64,000 nt of DNA from Roseinatronobacter sp. S2 (GTDB taxonomy: Bacteria > Pseudomonadota > Alphaproteobacteria > Rhodobacterales > Rhodobacteraceae), in assembly GCF_029581395.1 (NCBI RefSeq), contig NZ_CP121113.1, positions 310,001 through 374,000 of the forward strand, in the 5' to 3' direction. Positions 36,877-44,488 of the stretch are shown in pieces (the first letter of the stretch is position 1; every line of letters starts with the position of its first letter). The notes under the pieces were generated by a model that did not search any database, had not been told where the DNA came from, and was given only the letters and a program-made list of their open reading frames with translations. The position numbers and the translations under genes were made by a program.

Positions 36877-37553
36877 TCCAACAACGCTTTTGCCTTGCAG
36901 AATATGCCCGCCCCCTGTTCAGCGACAGGGTTGCCATGGGCTGGGCCGACCCGAAGGCCCCCATGCCGCGCCTGATGGGCGACGAAGTGCTGGCCATTGA
37001 ACAGGTCGCCGCCCGACGCGCGCGCGAATTCGCCGCCGGACGCGCCGCTGCACGCAGCGCCATGGAACAGCTTGGCCATATGCCGCGCCCCGTGCTGCAC
37101 GGCGATGATCGCGCGCCCATCTGGCCCGCCGGTATGACAGGGTCCATCACGCATACCGACCATGACGCGCTGGCCGTGGTGACAGACGACCCCGCCATTC
37201 TGGCCCTGGGCCTTGATATGGAACCCACCGCCCCGCTGGAGCCGAACCTGTGGCCGGTCATCTGCACGCAAAACGATCTGCTGTGGCTGGCAGGGCTTGG
37301 CCCGACCCAGCGCGGAAATTTTGTGAAGCTTTTGTTCTCGGCCAAGGAGGCAGTTTACAAGGCGCAGTATCAGATCAGCCGGTGCATGCTGGATTTTCAC
37401 GCCCTTGACCTGACACCCGATCTGGCATCTGGCCGCTTTGTCGCGACGTTACGTCAGGACGTGCCGCATCTGGCCGCAGGCACCCGATTCGATGGCCGCT
37501 TTTCGATTCTTGCCAGTTCCATCATCACGGCCGTCGAAATACACCGTGGCTAA
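36873..37553 (+). CDS. 4'-phosphopantetheinyl transferase (EntD/Sfp superfamily)
   Basis: A 226-residue enzyme that would move the phosphopantetheine arm of CoA onto the serines of the ACP and PCP encoded just upstream. Signature motifs are GLDMEP (metal-binding Asp and Glu) and FSAKEAVYKAQY, with the earlier block GSITHTD. The order and length fit the EntD-type group. Its ATG lies within the last four bases of the NRPS frame, which makes co-translation and a dedicated role very likely. It closes the operon; no clear terminator follows, and the 268 bases to the next gene hold nothing else I can identify. Confidence 0.92.
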   Translation: MIQQRFCLAEYARPLFSDRVAMGWADPKAPMPRLMGDEVLAIEQVAARRAREFAAGRAAARSAMEQLGHMPRPVLHGDDRAPIWPAGMTGSITHTDHDALAVVTDDPAILALGLDMEPTAPLEPNLWPVICTQNDLLWLAGLGPTQRGNFVKLLFSAKEAVYKAQYQISRCMLDFHALDLTPDLASGRFVATLRQDVPHLAAGTRFDGRFSILASSIITAVEIHRG

Positions 37554-37821
37554 GGCATTGGCGGTCGCATTTGTAGCACGTTTGGCAAGCTGGCCCGTCT
37601 ATGGATAGTAGTTGCAAAAGGTGTCGCCCCTACATCTGATCAACACCTTGGTAACAAGCGCGACATCATGACCAATTCTTCAAAAACATTGGTAAAATCA
37701 CGCGATTATCTGATATAATTCGCGCACAACCAAACCAGAGGCAGCTTGCTGTTAGTTTGTTAACCAACCGGTCATTAGAATCGGCAACAGCAAATCAGAG
37801 TCAGAAAGAATCGAGGGCAGA

Positions 37822-38139
37822 ATGAAGAAAACACTGATTGCCGCCACCCTTTCGGCATTCATTATCCCCGCAATCCCGACACCAGCCACCGCCAGCGCAA
37901 TAGAATCCGCGTGCCTGCGGTCGGACCGCGCACAGGCGACGCGCGCAATGTGCCGGTGCATCGGGTCTGTTGCGAATGAAACGCTGACACGCGCCGAACA
38001 ACGCCGTGCGGCTGCGTTTTTCCGTGATCCGCAGCTGGCACAGGATGTGCGCATGTCCAAAAGCGACCGCGACAACGCGTTCTGGGCGCGGTATCGCGCA
38101 TTCGGGGACCGCGCCGAACAATTCTGCACAGGCCGCTGA
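37822..38139 (+). CDS. Small secreted Cys-containing protein, function unknown
   Basis: A 105-residue protein with a clear signal peptide (MKKTLIAATLSAFIIPAIPT, cleavage after ATASA). The mature part has four cysteines (ESACLRS, MCRCIG, EQFCTGR), likely two disulfides, and is otherwise Arg-rich. I recognise it as a small periplasmic protein common in Rhodobacteraceae, often carrying arbitrary transporter names in databases; nothing here suggests transport. A strong terminator follows, so it is probably monocistronic. Confidence 0.75.
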   Translation: MKKTLIAATLSAFIIPAIPTPATASAIESACLRSDRAQATRAMCRCIGSVANETLTRAEQRRAAAFFRDPQLAQDVRMSKSDRDNAFWARYRAFGDRAEQFCTGR

Positions 38140-38185
38140 ATCGTATAGGGGACACGCGTTTTCAGAAATGTCCCGTCAGCTTTTT

Positions 38186-38215
38186 GACCCCGAACCATGT
38201 TCGGGGTCTTATTAT
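38186..38215 (+). terminator. Rho-independent terminator
   Basis: GACCCCGAAC/GTTCGGGGTC form a perfect 10-bp stem with a 3-base loop, followed by TTATTATTTT, 46 bases after the small secreted protein. Confidence 0.9.
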
Positions 38216-38218
38216 TTT

Positions 38219-38326
38219 CTAGAGCATATCACGTTCATTCGCATTCACGAGACATGCTCTGACTTATTGATTGCGCATGTTCGAGAAGCTCAAAACCGGT
38301 TCCCACTTTTGAGCAACATGCTCTAG
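38219..38326. repeat. Alphaproteobacterial palindromic intergenic repeat
   Basis: A 108-base element bounded by inverted CTAGAGCAT / ATGCTCTAG ends. It carries the core AAAACCGGTTCCCACTTTT, which I know from dispersed intergenic repeats of alphaproteobacteria, plus a second internal AGAGCAT...ATGCTCT pair. Its right end supplies the stop codon of the copper chaperone gene. Confidence 0.75.
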
Positions 38327-38817
38327 TCATGGCTATGGGTATGGCCGTGATCATGGTTGTGATCATCCCCGCCGCCGTGATCGGTGGTGCGTTCCAGATC
38401 GACCGGGATAATCACTTCAAGATCGTCACCATTCTCAAGAACAAGCGTCACGGACACTTCATCACCGTGGCTTAGGGTCTGGTTAAGGCCCAGAAACATG
38501 ACATGGTCACCGCCGCGCGCAAGCGCGTGCATGCCTTCGGCAGGCACGGTGAACCCTTCTTCAACCTCGACCATGCGCATGACGCCATCGGCATCTTCAA
38601 GATGGGTGTGCAATTCCACGCGCTGCGCCACATCGGACCGCGCGCCTATGATGCGGCAATCTGTTGCTGAATGGTTCACAACATGCATAAACGCGGCACC
38701 CGATTGCGACATCGCGGTCGATGTGCGCGCATAGGCGTCATGAACTTCCAACTCGCACGCGAAAGCGGGCAGGGCAAATGTAACTGCCGCAGCAGTCGTC
38801 ATCGTTAACTTTTTCAT
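38323..38817 (-). CDS. PCu(A)C-type periplasmic copper chaperone
   Basis: A 164-residue exported protein of the DUF461/PCu(A)C family, which carries Cu(I) to cytochrome oxidase in the periplasm. A signal peptide (MKKLTMTTAAAVTFALPAFA) is followed by the cupredoxin-like domain with the metal block VELHTHLEDADGVMRMVEV and GGDHVMFLGL, giving the His/Met ligand set. The C-terminus adds a His/Asp-rich tail (9 His in the last 19 residues) that may store copper or another metal. The start at 38817 is chosen because the signal begins there. The stop TAG lies inside the palindromic repeat at 38219-38326. Confidence 0.9.
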   Translation of the reverse strand: MKKLTMTTAAAVTFALPAFACELEVHDAYARTSTAMSQSGAAFMHVVNHSATDCRIIGARSDVAQRVELHTHLEDADGVMRMVEVEEGFTVPAEGMHALARGGDHVMFLGLNQTLSHGDEVSVTLVLENGDDLEVIIPVDLERTTDHGGGDDHNHDHGHTHSHD

Positions 38818-38854
38818 TCTGTGGTTCCTTGTCTGACAGATAAATCCCGTGCAA

Positions 38855-39208
38855 TCAGACAAATTCCGGCGGCGCGCGCGATCTGGCCCAGAACCCCGCC
38901 GCACCCGCATGCCAGACCGGCGCGCCCGCGTCCCATGTCATGCGGTAGGCGCGCGAAACAGCGGCAGGCAACAGCACCGAAGCAGGCAGACCAGCGGCAA
39001 CAGTCATCACACAATCGGGGCAGGGCAGCGTATGTTCAACGGGATTGCCGTCTGCATCAATCGTGATGGAGACCAGACCATAGCCCGTCCAGATAACAAG
39101 CGTCTGCGCACCCGCAGCAAGATGGCGCGCCTGAACAAAACCGATACTGGCCAGCGCCAATGACAGCGCCAGCGCAACAACGGACAGGCTACGCATTAGT
39201 TTGAACAT
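38855..39208 (-). CDS. Small secreted protein, DUF2946-like, linked to copper chaperone
   Basis: A 117-residue protein with an N-terminal signal or anchor (LMRSLSVVALALSLALASIG). The mature part has a CPDC motif (LPCPDCVMTV) and a hydrophobic, Ala/Trp-rich remainder ending in an Arg- and Pro-containing tail. Such proteins often neighbour copper chaperones and copper-responsive genes. It lies 37 bases before the PCu(A)C gene on the same strand. A role in copper handling is a context inference only. Confidence 0.6.
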   Translation of the reverse strand: MFKLMRSLSVVALALSLALASIGFVQARHLAAGAQTLVIWTGYGLVSITIDADGNPVEHTLPCPDCVMTVAAGLPASVLLPAAVSRAYRMTWDAGAPVWHAGAAGFWARSRAPPEFV

Positions 39209-39251
39209 GGTGGCAATCTATGCCTTTGGCCGGATCATGAAAAGCAGCATC

Positions 39252-39866
39252 TTAGGGTATCATACGCTTTATCGCCGCGACATGTTCGCCCGATGCGGCC
39301 GCCGCGTTCTGGGTCAGGGCGGTTGCGTCCTGCATCAGGGCCTCTGGTTCGGCCAGCCGGTCCACCAGCCCCCATGACAGCGCCTCAGACGCATCAATGC
39401 GCGCGCCTGCCATAAGGATCATCTTGGCGCGCGCCGGTCCCACCAATGCGGCCAATCGCGCGGGGTCGGACGGTTGCGGCAGAAACCCCAGTTTCATGAC
39501 CGGATAGAAGAACTTCGCCTGCGGCACCGCCACACGCAGATCACATGCCAGCGCCATGCCAAACGCGCCGCCCGCCAGCGTGCCGTTCAACGCCGCAATC
39601 GTCAGGCAGGGGGCCGCAGCAACCCGCCCCGACAGCGCTTCCCACAGGCCCGATGTGGCCAATCCCGCGCGCGCTTCATCCAGATCGGCGCCCGCGCTGA
39701 ACACCTTGCCGCGCCCTGTCAGAACCAGCGCACGCGCCCCTGCATGACAGGCCGCGTCAACTGCGTCGCACAAATCTTGAAGCATCAACGCGGTCAGTGA
39801 ATTGGCCTTGTCCGGCCTGTCCAGTGTCAGGGTCCAGACACCGCCCGCATCGTGCACATGAATCAT
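39252..39866 (-). CDS. Enoyl-CoA hydratase/isomerase family protein
   Basis: A 204-residue crotonase-fold protein. The oxyanion-hole segments are visible as VFSAGADLDEA and LNGTLAGGAFGMALACD, and the CoA-binding start as VWTLTLDRPDKANSLTA. At 204 residues it is shorter than the usual 250-260, missing part of the C-terminal helices, yet the frame is intact. The position matching the hydratase glutamates is not clear, so isomerase or another crotonase activity is possible. It overlaps the upstream SDR stop by 4 bases. Confidence 0.75.
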   Translation of the reverse strand: MIHVHDAGGVWTLTLDRPDKANSLTALMLQDLCDAVDAACHAGARALVLTGRGKVFSAGADLDEARAGLATSGLWEALSGRVAAAPCLTIAALNGTLAGGAFGMALACDLRVAVPQAKFFYPVMKLGFLPQPSDPARLAALVGPARAKMILMAGARIDASEALSWGLVDRLAEPEALMQDATALTQNAAAASGEHVAAIKRMIP

Positions 39867-40636
39867 TGCACGCCCACACGCGCGCGAATATCGGGCTGGC
39901 GCAAGGACACTTCGCGCCCGATCCAGTCATCGGAATCCGGTGTGCACATCCAGACCAGCGCCTGCGCGGCCCATTCGGGCGGGATATGCGCCGACCAGTC
40001 CAACTGGCTGACCGCATTCACGCCGCTGGCCTTGATGTCGCGCTGCATATCGGTGGCGACTGTGCCGGGCGACAGGCTTAGGATGCGCAGGCCATGCGCG
40101 CGCGCTTCGGTATCGGCCACGCGGGTCAGCATCAACGCACCGGCCTTGGAGCTGCAATAGGCGCCCCACCCTTCCAGCGGGTTATGCGCAGCCCCCGACC
40201 CCACGGTTATGATACTGCCGCCGCCCTGCGCCTGCATGACCGGCAGTGCCGCGCGCATGCCGTGAAACACGCCCTTCAGGTTTATGTCGATCAAACGCCC
40301 GAATTCATCAGGGGAAACATCGGATAGCAGGCCAATGGGGTCAATCAGGCCCGCGTTATTGACCAGCACATCCAGCCGCCCGAAGCGCTGGCACATGGCG
40401 TCAATCGCGGCTTGCACAGCGGCAAAATCGGCCACGTCACAAGGCACAGCCACCGCGCCGGTTTCACGCGCCAGCGCATCCAGCGCATCGACACTGCGCG
40501 CGGCCATGCCAACTTGCGCGCCTGCGGCCACAAATGCCCGCACTGCTGCGGCCCCTATGCCACGACTGGCCCCGGTGATCAGAACCACCTTGCCCGCCAG
40601 TGAAGATGCATCAAACCCCATTCCTGCCCCCGTCAT
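39863..40636 (-). CDS. Short-chain dehydrogenase/reductase
   Basis: A 257-residue classical SDR. The NAD(P) motif is TGASRGIGAA, the NAG block is VNNAG, the catalytic serine is in TVGSGAAHN and the YxxxK motif is YCSSKAG. It would oxidise or reduce an alcohol/ketone; substrate unknown. The ATG follows the tamB stop directly and the gene overlaps the crotonase-like gene, so the pair may act on the same CoA or fatty substrate. A start five codons in (40621) is equally possible. Confidence 0.82.
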   Translation of the reverse strand: MTGAGMGFDASSLAGKVVLITGASRGIGAAAVRAFVAAGAQVGMAARSVDALDALARETGAVAVPCDVADFAAVQAAIDAMCQRFGRLDVLVNNAGLIDPIGLLSDVSPDEFGRLIDINLKGVFHGMRAALPVMQAQGGGSIITVGSGAAHNPLEGWGAYCSSKAGALMLTRVADTEARAHGLRILSLSPGTVATDMQRDIKASGVNAVSQLDWSAHIPPEWAAQALVWMCTPDSDDWIGREVSLRQPDIRARVGVQ

Positions 40637-43600
40637 TCAGTAATCCCGTTCAAAAAACAGCCCGACACCCACACGGCCCTGATTGTCGACTCGCCCGCGC
40701 GCGGTCAGCGATGGCGACAAGTCAATACTGATTGACACTTCGCTGTCGCCCTGTGGTTCCAGTTCAAGATCTGTATAGATGTTATCCGTCAGATAGCGCC
40801 CCAACCGGATAGAGGTGTCACCATCTTCATCGGTGCGCACATCCAGATCATCAAGCCCGATGTTGCGGCGCAGGCGTTCAAGGATACCTTCGCTGCGCCC
40901 CGACAATGTGGCCAGCGATGATGCCAGCTGTGCTGCCTGAAACACGCTGAGTGTTTCAAACCCGCGCCCGAACAAAAGCAGCGACAGAACTTCTTCTTCT
41001 GGCAGTTCCGGCGTGGACTCAAACCTGATTTCCGGCGAATCCGCGCGCCCTTCCAGCACAATACGCGCGGTCACGCCCGTGCGTTCGGTCGACGCCACAA
41101 GCCGCACGAACGGCACCAGATCGCCTTGCAGGCTGGCAAACCCTTCGTTCAGGGTGAACCGGTTACCCAGCAGATCCAGCCGCCCGCGGATCAATGCGAA
41201 CTGGCCAATGGGAATAGGGTCCGCAGTGGTGCCCGTCAGGCGCAACTGCCCACCAAGTTCGGCATCAAGGCCGCGCCCGCGAATGAAAATCCGGTTGGGC
41301 GCGTCAATCGTCAGATCCAGTGTCGACGGACGCCGCACACGACCATGGGTTTCGCCGGCAAAGATACCGGCCCGCTGGCGGGTTTCGCGCACCGCCGCCG
41401 TTTCGCCCTGATGCTGTATATTCGGCGGAATGAACCCGCGCGACACCAGACCAACACGCGGAATGCGAATTTCCGTGCCATCCAGCACCAGATTGCCCGC
41501 AAGGTTTGGCCCCTGTGTCAGCGCGCCGGTAATCGCGACCTGACCAGACACATCTGTCTGATACAATTGCGGGTCCTGAAGGCGAAAATCGGTCAGTTGC
41601 GCGCGCAAATCTGCGTTCAGGGGCGGCATCAAATCAATATTACCGGTCAAGGTGACAGTGCCGCCTGCAACCGCACGGCCCTGCACCTCAATCGCGGCCT
41701 GCCCGCCCGAAAGCTGGGCGCGTGCCGCAAGGTCGGTGATGCGGATATTCTGCTGAGGCAGGACAAGCTGCGCGCCCGTTGCCTCGGCCGTGCCGGTGAC
41801 GGAACCAAGCGCAAGCGGGCCGTTCAGTGCCACATCAAACCGCGCCGGTCCCTGCACGGAACGCGGTTCAATGCGCGGATTGATCAATGCAATATCGCCG
41901 GTGCCACTGGCGCGCAGATCGCCGCGCAAATCACGCGAAATACTGCCTGCTGCCTGCACGGACAGCCCCGCCGGACCACTTGCCGCCAGATCAAGCGCGA
42001 ACGCGTCGCCCGTGTCGCGCACATCACCCGACACGGTAACAGCGCCTGTAATACCGGGCACAATCAAGGCCAGATCACGCAGTTGCGCGTCAACATTCAT
42101 CGCGGGGCGGCCTTGCGTGCTTTGGCCGGATATATTTGCGGTCAGGTTCGGTCCCGACAGGCGCGCATCTTCGATCATCAGTGTATCGGCGCGCTGAACA
42201 ACGCGCGCGGTCAGTTGATTGGTGCCCGCCAGCACACGGTTTGCCATATCATTGCCAAGGCGCAGATCGCGCGCTGTCACGTCCAGATCAAGTGCGCGAG
42301 TGTCGCCTTCTTCGCGCAAGGCCACATCGCCGCGGACACTGCCGCCAAACCCCGGACGAACCGACCCAAGCGACCCAAGTGCAAATTCCGCATCCAGCCG
42401 CGATGCACCCGCCGCATAGCGCCCGTTGGCCGACAGGTTCAGCACGGCATTTTCTACGCTCAATGCTGCCAGATCAAACGCGGCACCATCGCGCTGTCCT
42501 TCAATCTGAAGGCGTGTTTCCCCGCGCAATGCACGGTTTGCATCCGGCTGGCCCACTGTCAGATCACGCGCGCGGGCCTCAATGGTCACCGATTCACGTT
42601 CCGGCGGGCCATCAATGGCAACGCGCGCATCAATCGCGCCACCAAACTCGCCACCAAGCACAGAAAGATCAGAAAAATCCAGATCACCGCGCAAACGGAT
42701 ATCCTGCGGCGTGACCTGCCCGCGCAGATCGGCGCGCAGTGTCTGGGCCTGCGCTGTCAGTTCATGTAATGTCACTGTCCCGCCGCGCCCGTCTGCATTC
42801 AATGAAATCACGCTTTCACCCGCCAGCAAACGGTCGAGCTGTTCCTGCCCGAATGTCAGGTCAACACCGCTGACGCTGGTTTGCACGCTGAAACTGTCGC
42901 GTTCCGGCCCGATGCGCCCTTCGGCGCGCGCGCGCACCGCACCCGACAGGTCCCGCCCCGCCAGACGCGACAGGCGCGAAATGTCCAGAAATTCCGCCTG
43001 ACCATCGGCGAATACAACGCCATCTTCCAGCCGCGCGCGCCCGTTGATGGTGAAATTCCGCCCCTCCAGCAGGACACCGGGCAACAGCAGGGGCCGCCCT
43101 TCGCGCCAGATAAACGCGACAGACCCCGTCATGGAACTGCCCAGCGCTTCGGCCACGCCCTGATCGCGCGCCGACACGCCCAGCGCGGAAAAATCGATAA
43201 GCGCATCGACCACGTCGATATCTTCGCCAAACCCTTGTGATGTGATGCGTCCCAACCCGTTGACAAACAGGCTTTCGACCGAAATATCACCATTGTCGAA
43301 CCCGATCAGGTCCAGCACAAGTTCCCAGTCATCGCTGGCGGACGCATCGAACCCCAGCCGCAAATCTGCCTGTTCAATGCTGGTATCCGACCCCGCAAGC
43401 GGCAGCCGCACACGCCCGCCATTGCGGTCCCGAATTTCGCCGCGCAGGTCAATCAGTTCGGGCAAATTATCCGTGCCCATGCGCACACGACCATCGAGCT
43501 TCAGTTTTTCGGTCTGAATGCTCAGATTATCCAGCGACAGGCGACCATCATCAAACCTGCGTGCCTGCGTGCGCAAACGGCTGTCATCACCGAAAAACGG

Positions 43601-44488
43601 GTGGAACTCCGGTTGCAGCAGCGGGCGCAGATCCCCGCCAAGGTCCAGCCGCACTGCCTGGGCAACGCCGGGCAGGGTGGTCTGCAAGCCAAATTCGCCC
43701 GCGACGCGGCGCTGTCCATCAGTATCCAGCGTGATTTCGGCCTCAAAACTATCAATCGGCCCTTCGCCCTGCACGCGCAGCGCGGCAGATGGCAGGTCCG
43801 GCACATCCAGCAGGGTTACCGCCAACCCGCCCTCTGCTTCCTGAACATTCAGGTCCAGCGACAGCACGCGCGTGTCATTGGAAAAGCTGGCATCCAGCAG
43901 AAACTGGCCTTCGACATCATCCAGCCGGTCAATCTGTAACCTTGCATCACCTTCACCACCGGCCAGGGCTGCGCGGCCACTGACGCCTGCGCGCAATTCC
44001 TGACCAAGCAGGGGGGCACCCAGAACCACCTCGTCAAACGTCAACTGCCCCAGATTGATGGACACAGGCAGTTCAGGCAGTTCAAAACGCCGCATCGGCA
44101 CCAGTTCGTCCGAGTCCTCGCCCACCGGCGCACGCAAAACTTCGACACGTTCGGCCGAAATCTCGGCTATTTCGATGCGGCGCTGGAACAGGGCAGACCG
44201 GTTCCATTGCAGTGCCGCACCTGTGACCCGCAGCCAGATACCCTCATCATCCTCGATCGTCATCTGATCGAATGTCGCGCGCGATGACAATGCGCCCTGA
44301 AACCCTGTAATCCGGACCGCACGGCCACGGTCAGACAAACTGTCCTGCAACAGGCGCGTCAGAAAACCCACATCGCTTTCGCCGGGATCAGGGGCAATGT
44401 CTTCCAGTCCCTGCGCCGTCAAATTCGCAGGAAAAGCCATCATCAGGCAGATAAGCGCCAACGATATGATGTGCAAAACCCGCGTCAA
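40637..44488 (-). CDS. tamB: Translocation and assembly module protein TamB
   Basis: A 1283-residue inner-membrane-anchored protein with a long beta-helical periplasmic part, the partner of TamA in outer-membrane protein insertion and lipid transport between membranes. A signal anchor stands at residues 8-27 (ISLALICLMMAFPANLTAQ). The body is a series of repeated beta-strand segments (NLTANISGQ, ALRAD-type repeats). The conserved C-terminal DUF490 domain reads ELPEEEVLSLLLFGRGFETLS and ends in LFFERDY. Its start overlaps the tamA stop by 4 bases. Length is within the family range. Confidence 0.93.
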   Translation of the reverse strand: MTRVLHIISLALICLMMAFPANLTAQGLEDIAPDPGESDVGFLTRLLQDSLSDRGRAVRITGFQGALSSRATFDQMTIEDDEGIWLRVTGAALQWNRSALFQRRIEIAEISAERVEVLRAPVGEDSDELVPMRRFELPELPVSINLGQLTFDEVVLGAPLLGQELRAGVSGRAALAGGEGDARLQIDRLDDVEGQFLLDASFSNDTRVLSLDLNVQEAEGGLAVTLLDVPDLPSAALRVQGEGPIDSFEAEITLDTDGQRRVAGEFGLQTTLPGVAQAVRLDLGGDLRPLLQPEFHPFFGDDSRLRTQARRFDDGRLSLDNLSIQTEKLKLDGRVRMGTDNLPELIDLRGEIRDRNGGRVRLPLAGSDTSIEQADLRLGFDASASDDWELVLDLIGFDNGDISVESLFVNGLGRITSQGFGEDIDVVDALIDFSALGVSARDQGVAEALGSSMTGSVAFIWREGRPLLLPGVLLEGRNFTINGRARLEDGVVFADGQAEFLDISRLSRLAGRDLSGAVRARAEGRIGPERDSFSVQTSVSGVDLTFGQEQLDRLLAGESVISLNADGRGGTVTLHELTAQAQTLRADLRGQVTPQDIRLRGDLDFSDLSVLGGEFGGAIDARVAIDGPPERESVTIEARARDLTVGQPDANRALRGETRLQIEGQRDGAAFDLAALSVENAVLNLSANGRYAAGASRLDAEFALGSLGSVRPGFGGSVRGDVALREEGDTRALDLDVTARDLRLGNDMANRVLAGTNQLTARVVQRADTLMIEDARLSGPNLTANISGQSTQGRPAMNVDAQLRDLALIVPGITGAVTVSGDVRDTGDAFALDLAASGPAGLSVQAAGSISRDLRGDLRASGTGDIALINPRIEPRSVQGPARFDVALNGPLALGSVTGTAEATGAQLVLPQQNIRITDLAARAQLSGGQAAIEVQGRAVAGGTVTLTGNIDLMPPLNADLRAQLTDFRLQDPQLYQTDVSGQVAITGALTQGPNLAGNLVLDGTEIRIPRVGLVSRGFIPPNIQHQGETAAVRETRQRAGIFAGETHGRVRRPSTLDLTIDAPNRIFIRGRGLDAELGGQLRLTGTTADPIPIGQFALIRGRLDLLGNRFTLNEGFASLQGDLVPFVRLVASTERTGVTARIVLEGRADSPEIRFESTPELPEEEVLSLLLFGRGFETLSVFQAAQLASSLATLSGRSEGILERLRRNIGLDDLDVRTDEDGDTSIRLGRYLTDNIYTDLELEPQGDSEVSISIDLSPSLTARGRVDNQGRVGVGLFFERDY

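Noticed and set aside
41126..42769. 547-codon open frame on the plus strand inside tamB
   Set aside because: Shadow frame without family resemblance; the minus frame carries a full-length TamB.
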